Shown one piece after another: positions 26,334 through 38,948 of a stretch of 64,000 nucleotides of DNA. Origin of the DNA: Otis tarda (Eukaryota > Chordata > Aves > Otidiformes > Otididae); contig CM048552.1 of assembly GCA_026413225.1 (NCBI GenBank), positions 162,886,053 through 162,950,052 of the forward strand, in the 5' to 3' direction. Position numbers and translations under genes: made by a program. Within the stretch, counting starts at the first letter, position 1; each line of letters starts with the position of its first letter. The notes beneath the pieces are model-generated. The model ran no database searches, was not told the origin of the DNA, and saw nothing but the letters and a program-made list of their open reading frames with translations.

Positions 26334-28306
26334 CTAGAATGCCACTTCCAGAGATGGGCACCTGTCTTCAAAATGCTGAACTTTACAATATCTATATTAA
26401 AATTCTGAAGAAGTTGTTTAGATCTTGTTGCACTCTTCTCTCCTCTTTACTTAATAAACTTTGAGAGAAAATGTGCACTACTGACCAAAAAAAACAACAA
26501 ACCCCAAACCCATCTCTCTTCATAAAAGATGCATTTTAATAGGTTTGAACTTACATTTCTGGCTTTAAAATCTAAACTTATTTATTTTAGCTATTCTAAG
26601 TCTCAGTCTTGATTTTTTTAATTCTATCCCACATATATTGTTCCTCTAGCTTTGTTCACCTACCACAGAAAATTTAATCAGCCTGTTTCAATCAGTCTAG
26701 TTTCCTTGTAAGTCAAGTAACACAATTTATGTTTTTTTCCTCAAATGACAGTATAATGCTCTATTGTGAAATATCTAGCCACACTAATACCTTTCAAAAT
26801 GCCAATTTCTGGCTGTCAATTCTATGTTTTTTTTTTTTTTTTATCACAGGATAGCTTAAAATACAACTGGACATGCAGTATGATTGCCCTTTTTTTTTTT
26901 TTGTAGCCACCAAGTTATTTTCACTAGCTTTCTATACGGTATTATTTCCTTTATCATCATACCCTCAAAAAATATCGGTTTACTTGTTGTCCCCAAAATT
27001 TATGCTTTCTGATACTATGCACATCTAAGAAGGTAAATAAGTATTACATAACTTCTGAAGAATATACAGGTTTTTAAATGAGAAAGAAAATACTTTTCTA
27101 ATAGTAAAGCTCATTACAGAAAGTTTACAGGCCCTCTAATGAAGAAAAATCTTCACTTATACTTCCTTCAGGGGAGAATCTCTTGATAAGTGCTTGTGAA
27201 AGACAAAAACCAATACAAATGTATCCTGAAAAGACAATAACACCATTTTCTCTTTCAGTATAAAGTAAGTTGTGGCACTGATCAGTTTCCATATACAAAC
27301 TAGCTATATGTATAAAAGACTAAATTTTTTTTTTCCTCTTTTACCTCCACACCACACTGATCAAAAATTGACAGAATATAAGTATTTTGGGGATATGAAA
27401 TAATGCTATTACTTGACTTAGATAATATTTTAAAGAAATCTATGCTTATAGTAATATCCGTAAGGCTTGAGTCTACTAAGCATAAAATATTTTCCTGCGT
27501 ATGCCGAACTTTTGATTGTGCTTAAACTCATATTAGCAATGGAAAACTCATATTACAAAAAAAAAATAAATCCATTTGCAAATAAAAAAAAAAAAGATTA
27601 ATCAGCTCTGGTAGTCCTAGCAGGGTGAGTTGCAAAATATAAGTTAGGAGATAACCTAGCTTACACTTGAAAAAAAATAGAGTTCAGACGTCTCTATAGA
27701 GAAGTATAGGAGCATAATTGAAATTAATACACTGTGATTGTTGATTTAAATATAGAAGAACAAAGCTTTCCTTATCCAAAATATATTTGTATTAGAACAA
27801 TAACACCCACACTGTGAACTGAATAAAAGGAATGATGTAACAATACTACACTTCTACAGCAAAGGAAGGGATATATTTGGAAATATAAACAGGTTAAAGA
27901 AAAAAAATTAAATATTAAAGGAGGTAAAGTAAATTAATAAGGCACAAAAATGACAGATTTTATAATGATTTTAACAGAAATGTCTAGTCAACAATATGTG
28001 GCATTGTCATTTAAATTCTTATTTTGCTAGTGAGCAAACTTACTTACTTTTTTTCTTATTGTTAACATCATTAATTAAACTTTCTGTATGATGATTCTTT
28101 CCTCGTAGTTCATATTTGCACTTTGATTGCTACACTTTCCCTTTCACACAGTTCAATGTTAGGCTAAGATTAAAGACTCTCTTTGAAGCTGGGAAATCTT
28201 TTTATGACTTAGCTGCAAATTATCTCTCTTAATTAACAGGTTACTGGGAAAATGTTTAAGTATCTAACTCCTCCCTGTTGCTTTGTGGCGTGGGCTCATT
28301 TATCAT

Positions 28307-28352
28307 TTGTACTGTGGTAACACCCAAGGGCCCCAGCCATGAAGCTACGTGT
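28307..28352 (+). repeat. Possible ancient amniote interspersed repeat
   Basis: The segment TTTGTACTGTGGTAACACC followed by CAAGGGCCCCAGCCATG resembles an old repeat I remember from turtle, crocodile and bird genomes. In that repeat, TTTGTATTGCGGTAG-type sequence precedes GGAGCCCCAGTCATG. Only about 45 bases are recognisable, and the identification rests on memory. Confidence 0.35.
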
Positions 28353-29896
28353 GCTGCAAAGCTGCAAGTGCTAAACATAATAAAAAACACCAAAGGAAGA
28401 TAATTTATGTCCCTAGGAAATTTTGACACAAACAAAGGTCACCAGGTATTTTCATGTCACTAGAATGTGAATATTTATCCCAGAGGTATTTCTGAATTTA
28501 GACGAACAACTTTAGTCCAATGTACGTGAAAACTGGCTCACCAAACTCTAGAATGATTGCTTGAAAAGCATTACCATTACTAAGAATGTACAAACTACAA
28601 TGTGTTACTCTGTACTTCTACCAAAGAGATAAGCTCTCCTGATCACATGAACATCTTAAAATAAAATTTGCTAAAGAAAAGGTAAAAATAAGTACACCTC
28701 TGAGATATGAGTAAACTCCACATTAAGATATCTAAATTTCGAAGTCTATTTGTATGGGTTTACATATGAGCAAGATGGCTTAGTTTACTAGCGTTTACAG
28801 GATCAGATCACATTTGAGAAATGCTTATTGGAATTTGTTACTGTTTTCTTGGCTTCATGGTGAATTTCTGACAGGTGTAAGCTAATTGTATGTCATATGT
28901 ACCAGTCCAAAGTAGATATGCTGGTTATCTTGAAATTCCTCAAATATCACTGAATGTGCTGTACAGAACTTGCTAGACAATGCAGCAATCTACTGCTGCT
29001 GCCCCATAAAAACACAGGTGTCTTCTAACTTCTGTGTTTTATATGCTTTCCTGGAAGAACTGTGCAATGGAACCCATCCCAGTAAATGTCAAAATGAGTA
29101 AAAAGTAAAATCAATATACTATTTCAAGCACTGAAAGATTCTCAGAGTAAACTTTTTTATGATTCTTTCTTTAAATACAAAGCATAGGGAACTTTTGGAA
29201 AACATTAGAGCATCAAGGAATTTGAGATTAGTTACATAATTTAACCAATTTACTTTTTTTTTTAAAATAACGTCATATCTCTACAAAATTTTTCAAGTGA
29301 AGACTTAGTAACACACCATCAATCTATTTTTTGTATTGTGCATTTATCAATTGTAGTTGACCTATCTGTCCAAAACATTTGTCAAATCAGATACTCAGGT
29401 AATACAATCCCTTGCAATTGCATACATAGTGATAACTGCCTTACATTTTGCAGAAATAAAACAATCTGCACTATAATTAAGATAAACGCTTTCTCTTGAT
29501 GATGTGAAAAGTCATGGAATTTGTTGAATTTTTCAAAGTCATGTTAAGTTCTGCATCTCTGACAAACTTCTAAAACCTTGCAGACTTTAGTTCTGATCTT
29601 CACTCCATCTCTCCTTCCCCAAGTGAACTCAACAAACGGAATTTTACTGACAGTTTTAACAAAATGGGATAGGGCAAATCGTCAGAACACTGTGCAGAAT
29701 TGTTTGGGATAAGCCATGATATTTTGGGAAGTTAATATATTTGAACAGCTAAATCCCTATTTCCTGATAAGTTTTTCATTTTCTTTAAAGATTTTCCAAA
29801 AGAAAATTGCCAAATAGATGCAATTTTGTTGCTTGAATATTTTTTTTCTCCATTAACTAAAAGTACTAACTCTAAAAGGACAATAGAGTCTCTCTC

Positions 29897-29934
29897 TTAA
29901 AACATATTTTCCTTTTTTGGAAAATATGTTTTAA
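29897..29934. repeat. Perfect 16-bp inverted repeat with T6 loop
   Basis: Arm TTAAAACATATTTTCC (29897-29912), loop TTTTTT, and the exact reverse complement GGAAAATATGTTTTAA (29919-29934). It lies in unique AT-rich DNA with no neighbouring gene or element end. Confidence 0.9.
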
Positions 29935-32214
29935 TCTGTACGTGGAAATGCGATGCCAATGTAGACTATAAAACTGTAGCCCTATAATTACAGTATTTCC
30001 ATTTCTAGTAACAGATCTCAGGCTTTGTATTAACTCTGCATGGAATCAGCTCCAGAATTTGTTAATCTTGCTTTGTCTGAACTTGATCTGCCAGGAACTT
30101 TTGTTTTGACTTAGTTAACAGTAATTGGCTCACAGGCAGGTGGCTGTTGTAGTATTAGTTTTAGTTGTTGTTTAGCGTTACACAATATTGTAAAATAACT
30201 ATTGCCGTAATTGTTTTGGTATACATTTCTTTAACTAATAGTACTAACTAGTTGACAGTGAATGATCTATGACCATAGAACATAGTACATGAGAGCAATC
30301 TTTAAAATGTAGGAACATGATGAAGCCAGAAAGCCCAGGGCTATATGTAGGTCATGGATCACCAGTTATTGATCATCAAAGGAAAGAAACCTTGAGCCCT
30401 GGGTGAAGAGGGTACAGGGATAGCAAAGAGAAAAAAATAATGTATAACAGTATAAAACATTCCGGAATAGTAAATTTGGGATATAACATGGAAATGGTGG
30501 ACAAAGAAGAAAAAGCATGGTGTACTATGTGTTAGAAAATGTTTTAGAGTAGTCCCAAGTGGACTCTAGCAAAAGGAGGAAGAAATCCCCACCATTAGCA
30601 TTGTACTTCTCTTGGCAAATAATTTGTCAGACTGATGATTTGCTGTGAACCTTCCAACACTCACCTTCTTAAGGAAGGCTAACACTGTCATTTTAAAGAC
30701 TCCAAGTAGCACAGCAAGGGTTAGCAAAGCAGAAATAGGGATAGAAACTGGAAAGTCTGTGCATGTCTTATTGGAAAGCAGCACTGACAGAATACTTGAG
30801 AGGGCATGTGTTAGTATCATGGTAACTGGATTCATAATAGTGATATGGTTAGATGCTAATGTTTTAATTACACTAGCAATAAATTATTGTGTGTACATAT
30901 TAGCTGTATTTCTTTAGCCCAGATAAATTGCTTGGGGTCTTTAGTCTGCTTTCCAGCCTTTGGGACTTTGCTGTAAATTGGATACAACCAGGGAAGGCCC
31001 AGATGTCTTTGTTACAATCCACAGAAATATCCCATATGTCTTAGTACACTTATTCAGATTTTGTGAGATTGAGTATTATTTTCACTTTTTTTTTTTTTTA
31101 AACTCATTGTCATCATGAGAGAACATATCTACTATTACAGGCAGTGAATCATAAATAGGAATGAATATAATGTTTTGTTCCTTTTTACTGCCTATGGGGA
31201 ATTGCTGTAATGAATTCTATCAGGTTAGACTCAACATCACTAGGAGGACAGCTTCCAAAAGAGAACAGAATTTCTTTCTCCGCTATATAAAATTGGCTGC
31301 ATGTATTTTTGTTACATATGTGCTACTTATAAATTAACAACCCAATAATCTCCCAAAATTAAAAAGCTCAAACAGAAAACAAAAGGCATTTTTAGTGGAA
31401 TTACCTAGTTGTACAGATTTGTGAGACTGGATCATGTAAGAATCTATCAGAACAGAAAAATTCCACACTTTAACATCTGAATAATTTATCAGAGTACAAA
31501 ACAGTTACAGACAGGACTTCTTAAGACTAACAAAATACTATATAACCGGGAAGAGAAGGTATATATATCACAGTATGTAGATGTATTTCTATGGTAAAAC
31601 GGTAGTTTTGTAAGATTTTTGTGCATGCCTGTCTAAGTGGTTCCTGTAATGACCATCATTACACAGTATTTCAGTGTAAGAATCAAACTAGTCCTTACAT
31701 TCCTAGGGTGGGATTCATTCTCTTAATATTAACTTTCTTAAAGATTTATGGTTAATCATTGCCATCAAACATAGCTATGTATGGTCCTCCTATTGTAGAC
31801 AGAGGGAAATGGCTTTAGAAAGTGATTCAATTCATAGTCCAGGATAAGTTTTTCCAGATATCTTTCTCCCAATTGACTCTGTAAGGAACCAAGTTAACGT
31901 ACACTACATGCTGTTTCTAACGGGCAACAAGAGAAAAAAAAACATATTTCTGACTACAAGCCAAACATAAAGTGAGTAGAATTAATCTCAGCTACTTTTA
32001 TAAGTCAACAGTAGATATCTGCACCTGAATTTGTTTTACTGTAATGTTCTTTTTATTTAATGGTGAAATAAATGTTTTCTGTTTGCAACACATCTGGCAT
32101 GTTTTAGTAATGATCAACACCTCAGGAAGATCTTGTGCCTTGCGTATAGTTACATTTCCTGGTAAACACCAGGAATCCCTGAAATTCAGTCACTACATAA
32201 ATATTCTTCCATGT

Positions 32215-32282
32215 TGTTCTGGTTTTGTTTAGTGAGGGGGGGCCTAAGGTGGCAGCTTCTGTAGGAAACTGCTAGAAGTTGC
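32215..32282 (+). mobile_element. 68-bp 5' tip of the solo-LTR family
   Basis: Starts TGTTCTGGTTTTGTTTAG, continues through the G run and GGTGGCAGCTTCTGTAGG to CTGCTAGAAGTTGC, then stops abruptly. This matches the first bases of the minus-strand LTR at 25192-26328 closely. All downstream LTR sequence is missing. Confidence 0.88.
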
Positions 32283-35200
32283 AGCCAAAATCTCTATGTC
32301 ACTCAGAAGGTCTTGTGGATTTTTTTGGTAATGGTAGTAAATTGTATTGCATTTGGATGAGCACCTTAACATTAGCAGAGTAAAATACAAACAATTTAGT
32401 AAACTTTTCCTGAAGAAATGTTAATGTCTGTTAAGGACTCCAAATGTTTTCTTTTCAGATAGCTGATACTAGCATTATACCTTTTTGCTATTACCGCATG
32501 TCACTTAAAGTAAGAGGAATTTAAATTAAAAAGTGCTAAAACTCTATTATTGTCTTATGCTTCTGTGACATGTTTACTCACCATAGGACACTTCTTGCTA
32601 AGTGTGTATAAACACATAATAGATCCAAGAAATAAATATAAAGTTTATAATTGCCGTGTTTATCTGATTGAAACACAGTAAGAATATTTAGAACTTTTTT
32701 TTTACTGTCATTAATGTAAATTTTTGAGTGTGCAAATACACACAATGCACACAATATAGTATTATATAGAGATAAAAAAAGAGGAGGCTATTTTATTCTA
32801 TTCTTAAATTAATATAAGAAAAGCTACATGAATAACTTAAATCAAATAATTTTCAGGGAAATTGACAGTATTTATCAAGCATGCAGGAAACAACATCTCT
32901 GGGACTATGTAATGTTTAATGAGCAAATTAATGTTGAAGTTCTAAATAAACCACATCACTCTTGGTTATGAATGAAGTCTTTACTTTCTATGAACCAGTA
33001 TTCGCTGAAAAGAACATAGAGTGATCCCAAAGTATATGTTGAAAATTAAATTTTCAAATAGAAATTTGAATATATAAAGATTTTAATTTTTAGGTGCTTT
33101 TCATCAAGGAAGTATATAAAAATCTGATGCATTGCAGTTGACACAACAAAATAAAATAAAAGGCTGAAAGAATTATACTAAGTTTTGAAAAAAAAATCTG
33201 TCTTCTGTTAGAAAGTGAATTCTGTATTTTGTGGAAATACACTGGGCTGAACACATCGTGCACTGTTATTTATACAGAAACGACCTACTTATTGTCTGGA
33301 AGTTTAGTTTCTCTTATTAGGTGTTGCAAATACTTAAGTAACGTTATAAAAACCTCAGACGTGTGCACATCTTCATTTAAGAAACCAGGAAATTTAGTCT
33401 GTGTCTAAACTACACTGCAGTATGGCTGAGTATTGTGATCTGCTGATGGGTAAGCTCAGGCAACACGCTGGAAAGCATCACAGATTTTTCCCTGCTCATA
33501 CTCTGGGTTTCTTCTCAGTAGAAATGAGAGCAAAAGCGGAGAAGTATGTGCTTCCAGGTCTCATAAGTGCTGAAGATTTGCAGTGGTGCATCAAGGAACA
33601 AGGAAATATCCCTGCATCTCTCAGTTTAGACCTACTTACAGAGTCTGAGAAGTCAGCACATTATTTCCTGTCCTGGGGTCCGCTCTGGCTTAGTATTTCA
33701 TGATAATAAGCTATGCTGAAGATATAGCATCACAAAGTGTCTGAAGAAAGTAGAATCAGACAAATCTTAAGTTATTGCAACAATGAGCCACAGGAAAAAC
33801 CTCTGCAGCAGACAAAAACGCGAAACTTTTTGTCATGGAAATTACAGGACATATAGTCCCCACTGTTTATTCTCAACCTCTATACGAATGTCCCACAGCT
33901 GGCACTCCATTCAGTGGCTAAAAGAAAAATGCTGTTCCAAGCTTTTGTTAGAGTCTTCTGACTAAATTTCCTTCTTTCATGTGAACAGAACAGATTCATA
34001 GGGCTATTCTGATTTCTGTGCATATGTAAAAACACTACAGCCAGCAATGAGAGTACTTTGTGAGGAAGAAGAGTAAAATAAATAATAGGTGCTTCATTGT
34101 GCAGACAGGAGAAGATAATTTAGTTTTAATGATCCCATTACTTTCTGCTAGACTACTAAAAATTGCTACACTGAATAAACTAATTCAATAGATGCTGTGC
34201 TTTTTTTTTTTAATAACTGGAATGACTTTTTTTTTTTTTTTTTTTACAGAGACTCTGTAGGGCAATTAAGACGACTTAGTAAATTCTTTATTACCCACTG
34301 GATATTGTAATTCATAACAAACTAATTAATATTTTACCTGAAAAACATTACATACTTTCATTGGTGTTTATTTTTAATTAAAACTAAGGTGCTGAAACAG
34401 TCAATGACAATTACAAATACATGAAAGGCATTAAATATGATAATTTGAATTGTTCATTATGCATTATCACATTGACATGCTAATCCTTTCTGGAGAAAAC
34501 ACAGGATACTTGACTTAAATATTAATATAACTGCACTGACCATTTCAGCTACTGAGAAAATTTATGTAGTGCCTGTACAGAAATGTAAAACTTCGAGAGA
34601 ACAATAGTATATGGGATTTATTTGTCTTTTCAAAGATCAAAACACTTACCATGAGGACATTTTCAATCTTAAGTTTGAGCTGTGAAAGACAGTAATGTAC
34701 TTACACTGTAGCAGTGCAAAACCAGAAGACAAATTTTAAAGGCTTTTTCAGAAACCAATCCAATATTTAAATCCAGTATATAAATATTGCAAAAAAACCC
34801 CTTTAAATATTTATTTATTTAAATATTGCAAAAATATTTAAATCCAATATTTAAATGTTGCAAAATGTACCATTGCATAAAATAATACAAACAAGATGAT
34901 AAGCATCTAGATGTATCCCTGGTGAAAACTAATTTTCACAGGATGCTAGAACTCGCTTACCCAGTTGCATTGTGTAGCTGCCTCAAAACCACCAGAAATT
35001 TTGCCAGAAAGCCAAGATTTTTTTATTAAGACACCAAAATGAACATCATTGCTTTTTGCTCCATGCTTTATCAGAACAACAGAAGCTAAAGTCTAATTAG
35101 TATTTTGGTCTTCTTGCTTCAGAATCGTGAAAGCAGCCAAAAAAAAAAAAAAAAAAGGTAAACTATTCTAGAATCTGATTACTTCTGTGTTACAGTTGCT

Positions 35201-36552
35201 TTACTTATAGAATGTAAAGAAATAGGTGCTTGGAAAAAAAACAAAACAAAACAGAAAGCCGTCTCTGACAGATAAGTGACACAAATATCTAATAAAAATA
35301 CAATTTTTAATAAGAATACAATTCCTTTCTGTCCCTTAAGGGCATGAAAGAGTGGTTGCATCCTGTAAGATATATATTCTATATAACAAAGGCAAGAGAA
35401 AAGTTTTTCAGATACTTAGTTTTGATGTATACACAAAGTGTATATTTTAATACAAGTTACTGTGTGGGACATAAGCTTGGCTGCTTTTCATGGATGCCAA
35501 CATACGATCAATCTCATTTATAGCTATTTCTCAGTCATCCTTAATATATTTTAAAGCTGTACTAGGCATGGTAGCATTACTAGGTAGCAATGATGTTTTA
35601 AAATACACTTTTCACAAACAAATTTTATGATCAGTTATATCAGAGTATATTAGACAAGTATTGTAAATACTTTCTTGGAATCAGTTCCTAAGAAGACAGG
35701 CTTAACTGCATCTATGTCCTGGCATAGATGCCAAAGACATTTCACAGTTGTAGTCCTTGTACCCATCTTATTTTATAAGTTCATGTTTGTTTTTTTTTTT
35801 TATTTCCCTCATGTTGCTGAAAACAGAGCTATAAGTTCTGTTCAGATGTACATGAACATACACTCAAATTTTATAATTGTGACTTATTAACCAACACAAC
35901 TAGTAAAATGAAATAATACTTTGGTGATACAATAAAATGTTTATATTGGTGGTCTCTGTATTTTTTACAGGAAGCATTGTTTTCTCTGTGAACTCCATTG
36001 TTTTAGCAGGCTGCAAAACCCTGGACACAAAATCTACCGGTGAATGTCAATAGAGTAAAATTTACGCTCTGTGTTTTGTGTAAATTCTGGTGTTGGAGCA
36101 GTCAAGGGGGAGAAAATTGCATGGTGTATAAGCTTGCTGATGGTGGATTAAATACTGAAATAGATTGCAAAAGAGTATAGCTTGATTTATAAGGCTTTAC
36201 TATTCTCTGAGTAAATTCTATCCCTTGGCTGAGCTCAAACACAAAAGGATATAAAAATGCACCAAGTGCGGATTGTATTGATAAACGACCTTAGCACTTG
36301 TAACATTCTGCTTTGGCTGAATGGAAAAAGTAGGAGTATGGTGATTAGACTTTTCTACAAGCTGTATTTTTTTTTTACACAAAATAATGATTATTCCTAT
36401 TAATATCAGCTGTTTAGGATCTCCAGAAAGGAAGTAAGAGTGAGATGGAGGGACATACAAACTAAGGGAAGGAGGGAAGCACAGAAGGATGAACAGAAGA
36501 ACAGATGGACAAAATGGAATTTGGGCTGTCTGATAGATAATTTTAGAGCTTC
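32283..36552. other. AT-rich unique sequence
   Basis: No gene recognised. A 100-codon open frame at 33401-33703 has no known domain. A local AT-rich repeat cluster lies at 34757-34866. There are A or T runs of 15-20 bases near 34230 and 35140. Confidence 0.55.
34757..34866 (+). repeat. Local AT-rich repeat cluster
   Basis: Variants of CCAATATTTAAATCC and AAATATTGCAAAA recur three times within 110 bases, with ATTTATTTATTT between. It looks like replication-slippage duplication of a short AT-rich segment. Confidence 0.7.
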
Positions 36553-37774
36553 TTAAAAGACAGGCGACATTATAGTTGGGGTTTGCTACAGGCAACTTGA
36601 CCATGAGGACCGAGCAGACAAGGTCCTATATAGAAAATTATGAGCAGCCTCATGGTCACAAGCCCTGGTTCTCATGGGGGACTTCAACCACACACATATC
36701 TGTTGGAAGGACAACACATTAGGGCACCAGCAATCCAGGAGGTTCCTGGAATATGTGGATGGTAACTTCGTTCGCGAAGTGATAGAGGAGACAGCGAGGA
36801 GAGGTGCTTGTTCTCACCCACAGGGAGGGGCTGGTGGGGAATGTGGAGCTCAAGGACAGCCTTGGCTAGATGGTGGAGTTTAAGATCCTTAGAGCAGCAA
36901 GGAGGGGGTGCAGTAAGCTCACTACCCTAGACTTCAGGAGAGCAGACTTTGGCCTCCTCAGGTTTCTGCTTAGCAAAGTGCCATGGGATACAGCTCTGAA
37001 GAGAAGATGGACCCAGGAAAGTTGGTTGATATTCAAGGACAGCCTCCACCAAGCTCAGGAGTGATGCATCCCAACTAAAAGGAAGTCAGGCAAAAAAAAA
37101 GACAGGAGGTGTGCGTGGAGGAACAAGGAGCTCCTGCACAAGCTGAATAATAAAAAGGAAGACTACAGAGAGTGGAAGCAAGGACAGGTAGCCTGGGAAG
37201 AATACAGAGAGATTGTTTGAAGGCTTTAGTTTTCCTGTAAGGCTAAAGCCCTGACAGAATTAAATCTAGCCAGTGACGTCAAGGGCAACAAGAAAAGCAT
37301 CTTAGGTACATTAGGGATAAAAGGAAGACCAGGGAGAATGTGGACCCTCTCCAGAAGAAAACGGGAGACCTGGCTATCCAGGACATGGAGGAAGCTGAGG
37401 TACTCAACAATTTTTTTTGCCTCAGTCTTCACTGGAAAGGGCTTGAGCCACATTGCCCAAGTTGCAGAACTAAAAAGCAGGGACTGGGAGAATGAAGACC
37501 TGCTTACTGTGGCAGAAGAGCAGGTTTTAGACCATTTAAGGATCCTGAAGGTGCACAAGTCCATGGGACCTGATGAGATGCATCTGTGCGTCCTGAGAGA
37601 ACTGGTGGATGAAGTTGCCAAGCTGCTGGCCATTGTATTTGAGAAGTCGTGGCAGTCTGGTGAGGTTCCCACCAACTGGAAAAGGGGAAACATAACCCCC
37701 ATTTTTAAAAATGGGAAACAAGGAAGACCCAGGGAACTACAGGCTGGTCAGTCTCAGCCATGTGCCTAACAAGG
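36553..37774 (+). mobile_element. CR1 LINE, 5' portion, interrupted by an LTR
   Basis: CR1 endonuclease sequence starts near 36553 (TGDIIVGVCYR). GDFNHTHICW follows near 36680, then the linker region. The beginning of the reverse transcriptase is present: [15 protein letters not shown] near 37540, [22 protein letters not shown] near 37640. Several stops and frameshifts are present, so it is long dead. At 37774 a solo LTR interrupts it. The same CR1 resumes at 38949 at exactly the next position once the 5-bp target duplication is discounted. Confidence 0.94.
37770..37774. repeat. 5-bp target-site duplication, left copy (caagg)
   Basis: CAAGG belongs to CR1 and is repeated at 38944-38948. The uninterrupted CR1 at 49417 onward has this segment once. 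Confidence 0.9.
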
Positions 37775-38943
37775 TGTGTTGGTTTTATTTAGGTCGGGGG
37801 GGGGGGGGGGAGGCTACGGTGGCAGCTTCTGCAAGAAGCTGCTAGAAGTTTCCCCTTTGTAGACTTTGTCAGGCCTAGGGTGAACCTGCTGCTGGCCAGG
37901 GCCAAGACAATTGTTGACAGGATGTTCAGAGATAGTGCTTCCGCGATAACGTATTCAAGAGGCAGAAAAAATAAAAAAAAAAAAAAAAAAGAAGAAGATG
38001 TGAAGAAGCAGAAGCAGGGGCAGAGAGTGGCAGGCCTGAGCCCTGTGGGCCTTGTGACCCTCACCCTCTGGCCTCCCACCAGGCGGCTGTCTGGGCCCAA
38101 ATTGACCCAGCCCAGATGGAAGAAGTGAAGAGAGGAGATGTGAAGAGAACCTGAGAGGCGTCTGCCTGAGCTGATTGTGAAGAATTTCTTGTGAGAGAAA
38201 TGGCTGCAGGCACCAAGGTCAGTGAAGAAGGAGAGGGAGAGGTAATGTTGCTTCTGGCAGATTTTCTCCTGCAGCGTGTGGTGAAGACCATAGTGAAGCA
38301 GGCTGTCCCCCCGCAGTCCATGGAGGCCCACGGAGGAGCGGAGATCCACCTGCAGCTGTGGAGAACCCCACGGTGGGGCAGGTGGATGCCCGAAGGAGGC
38401 TGTGGCCCATGGAGGACCTGCGCTGGGGCAGCCAGTTCTTGAGGGACTGCACCCCGTGGAAAAATAACCCATGCTGGAGCAGTTTATGAAGGACTGTAGC
38501 CTGTGGGAGGGACCCCACATTGGAGCAGGGAAAGAATGTGAGGAGTTCTTCCTCTGAGGAGGCAGGAGTAGCATAAAGCGACAAGTGATGAACTGACCAT
38601 AACCCCCATTACCTCTTTCCCCCTGTGCCACTTGGAGGGGTGGGGGAAGGAAGTAGAGATAATTGAAAATAAAGTTAAGACCAGGAAAGAGAGAGGGGTG
38701 GGGAGAAATTACTTTTTTTTTCTCTTTCTCATTATCCTGCTTTGGTTTTAATAATAATTAACAAATAGTTTTCCCCAAGTCAAGTCTGCTTTGCCTGTAA
38801 TGGTAACTTTAAGAATCTCTCCTTGTCCTTATCTCAAACCTTGAGCCTTTTTTGTTGTATTATATTTCTCTATTCCCTCAGAAGTTGGGTGGAGTGAGTG
38901 AGAGACTGCACAGTTTGGTCCCAGGCAGGGCTAAACTATGAGA
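37775..38943 (+). mobile_element. Solo LTR nested inside CR1
   Basis: A 1169-bp plus-strand LTR of the same family as those at 25192 and 44888. It starts TGTGTTGGTTTTATTTAG and ends CTAAACTATGAGA. Internal landmarks are a G run at about 37796-37811, an A run near 37974, the ~45-bp repeat zone at about 38270-38540, and TTTTCCCCAAGTCAAGTCTG near 38769. Flanking caagg duplications and an exactly interrupted CR1 define both ends. No internal viral genes remain. Confidence 0.94.
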
Positions 38944-38948
38944 CAAGG
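38944..38948. repeat. 5-bp target-site duplication, right copy (caagg)
   Basis: Second copy of the duplication; CR1 sequence (TCATGGAGTAGATTCTCCTG) continues directly after it. Confidence 0.9.

Larger units (their letters stand above)
26334..32214. other. Long AT-rich unique stretch
   Basis: Nearly 6 kb without a recognised gene or interspersed repeat of the CR1/LTR kinds. Open frames of about 90 codons occur on both strands at 30566-30917 and overlap each other. Neither has a domain I recognise. A hairpin and one possible ancient repeat are listed separately. Confidence 0.6.

Noticed and set aside
30566..30917. Overlapping ~90-codon frames on both strands
   Set aside because: Neither has a recognisable family or supporting signals, and open frames of this length arise by chance.
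33401..33703. 100-codon frame
   Set aside because: No domain recognised and no splice, promoter or poly(A) context that I could support.
37789..38631. 280-codon minus-strand frame
   Set aside because: It lies entirely inside the GC-rich solo LTR and is antisense to it; similar incidental frames occur in the other LTR copies.
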